In this document: positions 56,692 to 64,000 of the stretch, piece by piece | How positions within the stretch are numbered: the first letter of the stretch is position 1 | How the letters are laid out: each line of letters starts with the position of its first letter | Assembly: GCF_025698545.1 (NCBI RefSeq) | Contig: NC_068569.1 | Coordinates: 47,497,218 to 47,561,217 of the forward strand | Direction of reading: 5' to 3' | DNA from: Gossypium raimondii | Lineage: Eukaryota; Streptophyta; Magnoliopsida; Malvales; Malvaceae | DNA: 64,000 nucleotides | Notes under the pieces: model-generated | What the model saw: the letters and a program-made list of their open reading frames with translations, nothing else | What the model was told of the DNA's origin: nothing | The model's database searches: none | Made by a program: the position numbers and the translations under genes

Positions 56692-57729
56692 ATGAGTACT
56701 TCGGCGGTTGAAGTTAGTGGTGAAAAAGTCAAAGCAATGTCGGATAAGAGATTGACAAAAATATTTTGTGATATTTGTATTAAAGAGATATTGAAAGGCA
56801 ATAGGCCTGGTACACATTTCACAAAAGATGGATTGTTGAAAATAATGACCAACTTTGAGAAAGAAACGGGCAAGGCTTTTTCACAAAGACAACTTAAAAA
56901 TAGGTGGAGTGCCCTAAAAAAAGAATGGAAAGCTTGGAAGAAACTTAAAGGCGAAGATACTGGTCTAGGGTGAAATCCTATAAAAAGAACAGTTGATGCA
57001 TCGGATGATTGGTGGGAGAGTAGGCTAAAGGTACATTAATAATTCTGAATATTTTTGTTTTTTTTCTTATTTATGAGGTTATTGATAATTATTGTTATTA
57101 AACTATCATTTTATATGTAGGTTGTGCCTGAAGCTCAAAAATTTAGAACATCGGGCATTGATCCTGAATTCGAAGGGAAGTTGGACCAAATGTTCACGGG
57201 GATAGTTGCAACAGGTGATAAAGCATGGGCACCTTCTTCTGGTACACTCCGTAGTGATTTTTTTGAGGATGTTAACAATGAAATACTTGAAGAGAATGAA
57301 GAAGAAAATGTGAGAATTGATGTTCACATTTTAAATGATATTCACATTTCAAATGATGTTCAAATTGATGGAAACGGTCAAAAAAGAAAAAACCCTGAGA
57401 TATCAAGTTCACATTTTAAAATTGGAAAAAAGAAATCCTTAAAGCAAATTGGAGGGGCTGCAAGATTGTCCAGTCAAATAGAAAAATTATGCAATGCAGC
57501 TGACAATATGAGTCAAGCTACATGTAGTTTGACTCCTGTTATGGATCCATATGGTATTCCACAAGCAGTCAAAGTGCTCGACAGCATGTCGGAAGAAGTT
57601 CCAGAAGCTAGTCCGCTATACTTTTTCGCACTTAGATTATTGCTCAACAAAGACAAGCGAATTATGTTTTTATCAATTAATCCCAAGATTAGAGCATTGT
57701 GGCTTAAGAAAGAAATGGAGGATAGTTGA
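56692..57729 (+). pseudogene. PIF/Harbinger ORF1, Myb/SANT-like DNA-binding protein
   Basis: Exon 1 56692-57030, intron 57031-57120 (GT-AG), exon 2 57121-57729; frame is kept across the join (113 + 202 codons). The N-terminal about 100 residues form a Myb/SANT-like domain (FCDICIKEILKGNRPGTHFT, RWSALKKEWKAWKKL). The rest is acidic, with a conserved C-terminus (EEVPEASPLYFFALRLLLNK...FLSINPKIRALWLKKEME). In PIF/Harbinger such proteins bind transposon ends and bring the transposase to the nucleus. One in-frame stop at 56971-56973, at a position where the family usually has Trp, breaks it. Confidence 0.85.
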
Positions 57730-57992
57730 AAATTTTCTAATCTTCTAGGGTTCAGAGATATCTATTATGTGACTAAACAACAATGCTAAACTAGTTTTAT
57801 CAATAGTTATTTACGTTTGGTTTTTGGATATTGAATTTATGTTCTACTTATTTATGTGTAATCTAGTTTTATTAATAGTTGTTTATGTTTGGTATTTGGA
57901 TATTAAATTTATGTTCTACTGATTTATACTAAATTAATTTTATCAATAGTTGTTTATATATGATTTTGGATGTTCAAATTTTTTCATAGGTG

Positions 57993-59480
57993 ATGAGTAT
58001 AGTTGAGAATTACAGCGGTGATGAAAGTGATGATGAAAGGGAAAAGAAAGAAATTTTACAACGCATTGAATGTTTTAATCGATTATTTGTTGTTGCATCT
58101 TCTTCCATGCAATTATATTACGAGAAGCATATATTGAAGCAACCATGCATGAATTCAAAACAGTCAGTGAGACACGGATCCGAGAGATCCTTGACGGTCA
58201 CGAACCACGTTGTATGATTAATTTTAGGATGCCTAAAATGGTATTCACAAGTTTGTTGAGAGTTTTTGAAACAATATACAACTTGCAAACTTCAAGAAAC
58301 ATATCTTCTGGTGAAATGTTGGGAATTTTTTTATACATCTTGGGCACCGGTGCAAAATTTTCCCAATGTCGAGAAAGATTTCAAAGGTTTGAATTAATAA
58401 TAAGTCAATAATTTGGAATTGTGCTTGAGAAAGTTTCAAGGATGGCCACTGATCTAATTGCACCCAAAGATCTTTTTTTAGCTCAATACCTGAACAAATA
58501 CGTAATGATTCTAGATATATGTCGCATTTTAAGGTTAAAATTTAATTTTATATTATTATATTTTAATATTTTTGGTCGACTAAAAAGATGCACGAGACTA
58601 ATTTGATTATTTGCTCAGGATTGCATAGGTGCAATTGATGGTACTCATATTGCCGCTATTCTTCCACCAAATGAAAAAATTCCCTATATTGGAAGAGAAG
58701 GTATCCTGACTCAAAATATTATGGCAGTATGTGATTTTAATATGTGTTTCACCTTTATCATAGCTGGATGGGAAGGATCGGCACATGACACTAGAATATT
58801 TCTTGATGCAATTCGAGATCCAAAATACAAATTTCCGCACCCACCAAATGGTTAGATATTTTATTTATATGTGATTTTTTAAATAATAAAATATAAGTTC
58901 TTTAATTGATAATTTTTATAAAAATAATTCTTGAATTAATTGTTTGTTATATTTTGACATGTAGGAAAATATTATCTTGTTAATTCTGGATATCTTCAAA
59001 TGCAAGGTTATCTTGGACCATATAAAGGTCAGCGATATCATTTACCTGACTTTCATAGAGGTAGACCAGTATCTGGTAAAGAAGAGATATTCAATCATTC
59101 ACATTCATCATTACGTAGTGTGATTGAACGAACTTTTGGTGTTTTGAAAAAAAATGGGTCATTTTAAGGGTTATGCCAAGTTATAGTTTTGAAAAACAAA
59201 CGATGATCGTTGTTGCGACAATGACGATACACAATTTTATGCGAAAATATGCCGGTCGAAATGATGCAGATTTTATGTAATACGAAGATATTAATTGGGT
59301 ATATGAGAATATTATTAATTCAGAAAATGCACATGGTCGAGAAAGTGATGATGATGACGACGACGACGATGATGACGATGATGATGATGGTGATGATGAC
59401 GGTGAATCAAACAATTCAAGTGGTTTTGAAATGGAATTAACAAGAGATGCTATAGCATCTAGTTTAATGAATTCACTTTA
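57993..59480 (+). pseudogene. PIF/Harbinger DDE transposase, broken
   Basis: ATG at 57993, then an N-terminal helical part (EKKEILQRIECFNRLFVVAS) and, after a frameshift near 58158, PKMVFTSLLRVFETIYNLQT. A stop at 58409-58411 and another shift near 58470 precede an intron. The catalytic exons (about 58617-58852 and 58964-59480) show the three acidic residues: Asp in GAIDGTH, Asp in GSAHDTR and Glu in SVIERTFG. A one-base shift lies in the A-run at 59148-59155, and a stop lies at about 59278. The tail is a run of about 14 Asp. It would cut and join transposon ends at TTA/TAA targets. Confidence 0.88.
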
Positions 59481-60341
59481 AATTGTAAATGCTATTGTAA
59501 AATTTTTAGTATTTATATTTAGTATATAAATATGATCCCTTTTTGAAACTTTAATACAAATATATGTAATATTTTAATTTGTTAAGTTTATGTTTTTATG
59601 TTATATTAATATCTAAAATGAGTTATATATTCAAATACATTTTAAAATAAAATAATACAAATGTGTTAAAAGTATTAATTAAAAATAAAAATAATTTTAA
59701 AATAATACAATTGTGTCAATATCTAATTACAAATATTTAATTATTATATTTAAATATTAAAATATAGTTTATATATTATAATTAAATTTAATAAATAATT
59801 AATATTAATTAATTAGAAATATTTAAAATTAATATTATATATTGAAATATTAACAATAAGTTATAATATTTTTTATATTTTTGTTAAAATATCATAATAT
59901 TAACTAATTTGAACATTATTTAAATACATATTTGTTACTTTATAATATCATGTCTAAAATGGATATTTTATTTCTCAAAAGTACTTTTTGGTAGCAATAC
60001 CAAATACTCAAAATTTTCAAAAGCACTTCTCAAAAGTAATTTTCCACAACATTTTTTAAAAGCACTTTTCAAAAACATTGTCAATTTAGCCCTAAAACTA
60101 TAATTTTAAAGAAATTGGGGTCCACTTTTGAACTAATTTCAAAGACTGAGCTGTTTTCCACTTTGTTTGTGTTTTCGCATCAATGCTAGCCCTCCAACAA
60201 CAGTTTGGGGTCCTTCTCAGTTGTCTCTATTCATTGACTTCAACTCATTGCCTGTTAACCCCAATCCATCTACATTTTTTTCCCTGAATTTCCCGTTTGC
60301 TTGTTCATCTCTCTCTTTGATTTCTTTGTTGTAATTCCACC
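59481..60341. other. PIF/Harbinger 3' region and NLR promoter side
   Basis: AT-rich to about 60040 (collinear with 52681-53230). From 60090 on the DNA changes composition and becomes the upstream region of the resistance pseudogene. Confidence 0.6.
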
Positions 60342-62955
60342 ATGTCTGTCATCGGAGAGGCTGCTTTTTCTGCATTTTTAGAGCTGTTGTTTGGCAAGTT
60401 GGTTGACTCTGTACTCAACTTTGTGGTCGATCACAGGCAAGTCCACCAGCAACTAAAGCTGTGGCAATCCATATTACCCGAGATCAAAGCTGTGTTGAAC
60501 CATGCAAAGGAGAAGCAGATCAAGGATGAGGACGAGGGTGTGAAGAATTGGTTGGACGATCTCCAAGACTTAGCTTACAATGTGGATGACATCTTGAACG
60601 AGTTCGCTTACCAGCAGTTACGTCTCAAGCTCCAAAAACTCAAGCTCAAGCCTGCACTAGTAAGGTACAGAAACTCATTCCTACCTGTTGTACTGGTGCT
60701 AATTTCTCTCCAACCTCTTTTCAATTCAATACTAAGATGATTTCAAAGATAAAAAAAATCACCGGTAGACTGAATAGTTTGAACACTTGAAGAAGTAATT
60801 TAGGGTTGAGTGAGATCATGTCTCAATGCGCAACTTCCAAGGAAAGAAACCCAAGTTGCAACCAACTTCCTTGATGGATGGAGCTGTGGAGTATGTTGGT
60901 AGAGCCAATGAGAAGCAAGAAATGCTTGAGTTGCTCAAAATTAACAACTCGGATGGAGTTTGCGTCCTTCCATCGTTGGCATGGGAGGGATGGGGAAAAC
61001 AACTCTTGCTTAACTTGTTTATAATGATCCCAGCATTAAGGAGTCTTTTGATCACACAGCCTGGGTATGTGTTTCTGATGAATTTGATGCAGTTAATATA
61101 ACTAAGACAATTTTACAGTCCATCACCTCTGAGCCATGAGCTTACAATGACCTGAATTTACTTCAAGTCAAGTTGAAGGAGAAGTTGTCAGGAAAAAGGT
61201 TCTTGCTGGTTTTAGATGACATTTGGAACAAGAGTTCCACTGATTGGACCATCTTACGTGCTCCTTTTGGAGCAGGAACCAGGATTATTGTAACAATTAG
61301 ACTCAAAAAGGTTTAATCTAATGTGGATTCGGTGAAAGCTTTTTACTTGGATAAACTCTCCCATCCTGATTGTTTATTCATATTTGCTCAGCATGCATTG
61401 AAAGCAAGAAACTTTGATGGGCATCTCCAATTTAAAGAAGTTGGAGAGAGCATAGTGAAAAAATGCAACGGCTTACGTTTGGCAGCAAAAGCCATTGGAA
61501 GCTTATTACGCACAGTTAAGGATCATAGTGAATGGGAAAAAATATATGAGAGCGAGATATGGAACTTACCAGAGATCTATGTGGCATAATTTCTGCTTTG
61601 CGATTAAGCTATCATTATCTTCCTCCGCATCTGAAACGATGCTTTGCATACTACTCCATATTTCCCAAAGATTATGAATTCAAAGAAGAAGAAATTATCT
61701 TATTGTGGAGAGCAGAAGGTTTCCAGCAACCAAAAGCTAAAAGTCAAGCCAAAGGTCTTGGCAACCAATATTTTCAAGACCTAATAATGTCAATGTCATT
61801 TTTCCAAATATCTAGTAAAGATAAATCTCGTTTCGTGATACATGATCATATGAATGATTTAGCTCAATTAGTTGCAGGAGAAATATGTTGTAGACTGGAG
61901 GGGGAAAAGCAACAAAAGTTTTCGCATCGTTTTTGTCACTCTGCTTATGTTAGCGATGATCGGTATCACATTGTAAAGAAGTTTGAAGCATTTTATCAAA
62001 TGACTTCTTTACGTACTTTCTTACCTTTACCCTTACCCTTACCCTTATTGATTCCAAGATATGATGAGTTCTATTTATCTAATGTTGTCTTAGATGATTT
62101 GTTGCCTGGGCTTAGCTACTTAAGGGTTCTTTCTTTGAGTGGGTATGAGATCTATGATTTGACTAACCTTTTTAAAAATTTATAAATTTTTCTAGCACCA
62201 AAATCAATTGTTTACATGATTCTTTGTGTAGTCTTTATCATTTGGAGACTCTAATATTAAGAAATTGTTCAAAGCGCAAAAATTTACCCTCGAAGATCGG
62301 ACACCTTGTCAGTTTGCATTTTCTTGATATTAGAGGTGCGGATTCAATAGAAAGGATGCCCTCTGGATTTGATCAGCTAACCAAGCTTCAAACATTATCT
62401 AATTTTGTTATAGGGAAATGTGATGGACATCTTATTAGAGAATTGTAAATTTTGTCAAACCTTGGAGGTAATTTTTGTCTTTCTGAGTTGGAGAATGTTA
62501 ATGGTCGAGATGCGAGGGAAGTTAAGTTAAATGAGAAGCCAGGGATTGATGGGTTAGAACTACATTAGAGCATAGACTTAGAGAACTATACAAGGAAAAA
62601 AGAAGTTGAAGAGTGGGTGTTGGATTTTCTTTGTCCTTAGAAAAAGCTTGAGCAACTCATTACTGAGAATTACGGTGGTCCGAAATTCGCGTCTTGGATA
62701 GATGATTCTTCCTTCAAGAATTTGTTGTCTTTGAAGCTTCGTAACTGTAAAAATTGCAAATCACTACCATCAGTTGGAAGGTTACCATTGTTAAAATATC
62801 TTTCAATTATTGGTTTCCATGAGGTACAAAAGATTGGTGTTGAGTTCTTTGGAGAAAATGAATTGAAGCCATTTGCATCATTAGAGATTCTGTCTTTTGT
62901 GAGTCTTCTAAACTGGAAAGAGTGGGACACTTGTGAAGGAGACGAGAAGATTATA
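60342..62955 (+). pseudogene. CC-NBS-LRR disease-resistance pseudogene (RPP13-like 1 type)
   Basis: ATG 60342 (ACCATGT) opens a coiled-coil Rx-N-like domain (KLWQSILPEIKAVLNHAKEK, WLDDLQDLAYNVDDILNEFA). Frameshifts lie near 60662, 60860 and 60965, and stops include about 61010, 61137 and 61317. The nucleotide-binding signatures are still readable: P-loop GMGGMGKTT (about 60978-61004, other frame), kinase-2 FLLVLDDIWN (about 61201-61230), a GLPLA-type GLRLAAK (about 61470) and a helix with FVIHDHMNDLAQL (about 61832-61870, MHD-like). LRRs follow (about 62090-62950) with further stops at about 62447, 62566 and 62640. Homology stops near 62955, so the LRR end is lost. Intact relatives are intracellular immune receptors. 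Confidence 0.88.
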
Positions 62956-63180
62956 TTAAATTATTTAAATATATTATTAACTTTCCATTTATCACGTGAT
63001 ATTTTATGGTAAGTTATTTTACAAAAACAAACTATTTTTCATAAAATAAATACAAAAAGAATATTTTTGAAAAACTATTTTTAATAGAAGAAACGAAACC
63101 TTCTTTCGGGCAAAATACCAAAAAAAGCCACTTTTTTAAATTTATCGAAATGGGCCCGGTATTTTATTATTTATCCAAAT
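62956..63180. other. Non-coding DNA after the NLR pseudogene
   Basis: AT-rich filler; nothing recognised. Confidence 0.4.
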
Positions 63181-63189
63181 GGGCCCTTT

Positions 63190-63360
63190 TCCCCTAAATC
63201 ATGTCCACGTCAGCGCGATGTCAAGGGATGTGTCAGCAAATCGCATCCACATCAGCGCGATTTGCTGACGTGGCAGCAAATCGCGTCCACGTCAGCGCGC
63301 TTTGTGGCCATGTCAGCAAAGCGCGCTGACATAGAGGCGATTTGCTACCACGTAGCGCGC
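63190..63360. repeat. Short GC-rich direct/inverted repeat cluster
   Basis: TCCACGTCAGCGCGAT-type units start at 63203, 63246 and 63286 (spacing 43 and 40 bp), interleaved with the inverted form (GCTGACGTGG...). High CpG content stands out against AT-rich surroundings. Confidence 0.75.
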
Positions 63361-63540
63361 TCCTAGGGACTCGATTTTGTCGTGTTTCCCACGTTAGGGT
63401 TTTTAAGATTTTTAGGGTTTTTGGAGAAAAAAGTAAACAAATAAGGGATTAGGGTTAGGGTTTCATAATTAAATTAATTAAAATTTAGTTAAAATTGGAT
63501 TACGTTTCGTGTTTATGAGTTTTTAAGATAAAATCAAAGC

Positions 63541-64000
63541 AGGATGATTTATCAAAAGGATTTTTGAAGTCACTCCCACGTGTACGCGCTTTTGCTACAG
63601 TAGATCCTAGAAAAATAATTTTGAGTTAACGTTTCTAAGCAAATAGTTTAAAAAAAGCTTCAAGCAGGATGCTTTATGAGAAGAATTTGTGAAATCGCGC
63701 CCTCGTGGACACGCTTTTGCTACAGTTGGTCCTGGAAGAAATAATTTCGAGTTGACGTTTTTGAGCAAATAGTTTAAAAAACGCTTCAAGCAGGATGCTT
63801 TATGAGAAGAATTTGTGAAATCGCGCCCATGTGGACGCACTTTTGCTACAGTAGGTCCTGAAAAAATAATTTCGAGTTAACGTTTTTGAGCAAATAGTAT
63901 AAAAACGCTGCAAGTAGGATGCTATTTTAGAAGAATTTGTGAAATCACGCCCTCGTGGACGCGCTTTTGCTACAGTAGGTTCTGGAAAAATAATTTCGAC
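63541..64000. repeat. 125-bp tandem repeat array running off the window
   Basis: TTTTGCTACAGT begins at 63590, 63715, 63841 and 63965, a period of 124-126 bp. Each unit also contains ATGCTTTATGAGAAGAATTT and GAAATCGCGCCC. At least four units; the array continues past 64000. Confidence 0.88.

Larger units (their letters stand above)
55150..60090 (+). mobile_element. PIF/Harbinger DNA transposon, full-length but inactive
   Basis: A leader (55150-56690) is followed by two plus-strand genes, a Myb/SANT-like ORF1 (56692-57729) and a DDE transposase (57993-59480), then an AT-rich 3' region shared with 52681-53230. Two-gene organisation is standard for PIF/Harbinger. Termini were not fixed; both ends are rich in AAAAGCACTTTT motifs. 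Confidence 0.8.

Overview
This window is plant nuclear DNA. It has GT-AG introns, AT-rich intergenic DNA, plant-type LTR retrotransposons, a PIF/Harbinger transposon, a CC-NBS-LRR pseudogene and an intact DA2/GW2-type RING E3 ligase gene. The Tat-lineage gypsy family with its extra 5' ORF and the 'TTTAGCGGCG' repeats are ones I associate with cotton (Gossypium, Malvaceae). The genus is recall-based inference. About 90% of the window is transposon or decayed repeat; only one host gene (37406-41494, plus strand) looks functional.

Layout. 1-6001: 3' end of a Ty3/gypsy Tat-lineage element (copy A: integrase, 3' region with tandem repeats, 2.2-kb LTR). 6002-8409: anonymous AT-rich DNA. 8410-9325: Ty1/copia gag relic. 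9337-24060: a nearly complete second gypsy element (copy B) with a truncated 5' LTR, PBS, intact ORF1, gag-protease, a predicted 230-bp intron, RT with two RNase H domains, integrase, 3' tandem array, PPT and 3' LTR. 24092-24980: probable LTR fragment. 25009-33236: a copia RT relic split in two by a 7.57-kb DNA transposon (25290-32857). 33240-37405: LTR-like, MITE and low-complexity DNA. 37406-41494: DA2L, whose sixth intron holds a SINE. 43740-53230: PIF/Harbinger relic that has received a copia element (44550-49263) and holds an FLX-like gene fragment. 53655-54985: large inverted repeat. 55150-60090: PIF/Harbinger element with Myb/SANT ORF1 and DDE transposase, both broken. 60342-62955: CC-NBS-LRR pseudogene. 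63190-64000: short repeats and a 125-bp tandem array.

The most notable item is the 25290-32857 transposon. Its ends carry matching inverted termini (CACCAAAA...) and arrays of hairpin-forming GCGGCG repeats. Between them, all on the plus strand and with introns retained, lie 3'-terminal or internal fragments of three unrelated housekeeping genes: mitochondrial ATP synthase subunit d, phosphatidylinositol 4-kinase alpha and the retromer subunit VPS35. The copia reading frame resumes on the far side, so the whole block was inserted as a unit or grew inside the relic. This is the pattern of a multi-gene-capturing ('Pack-type') transposon.

All assignments come from reading translations and repeats by eye; no database search or alignment program was run.
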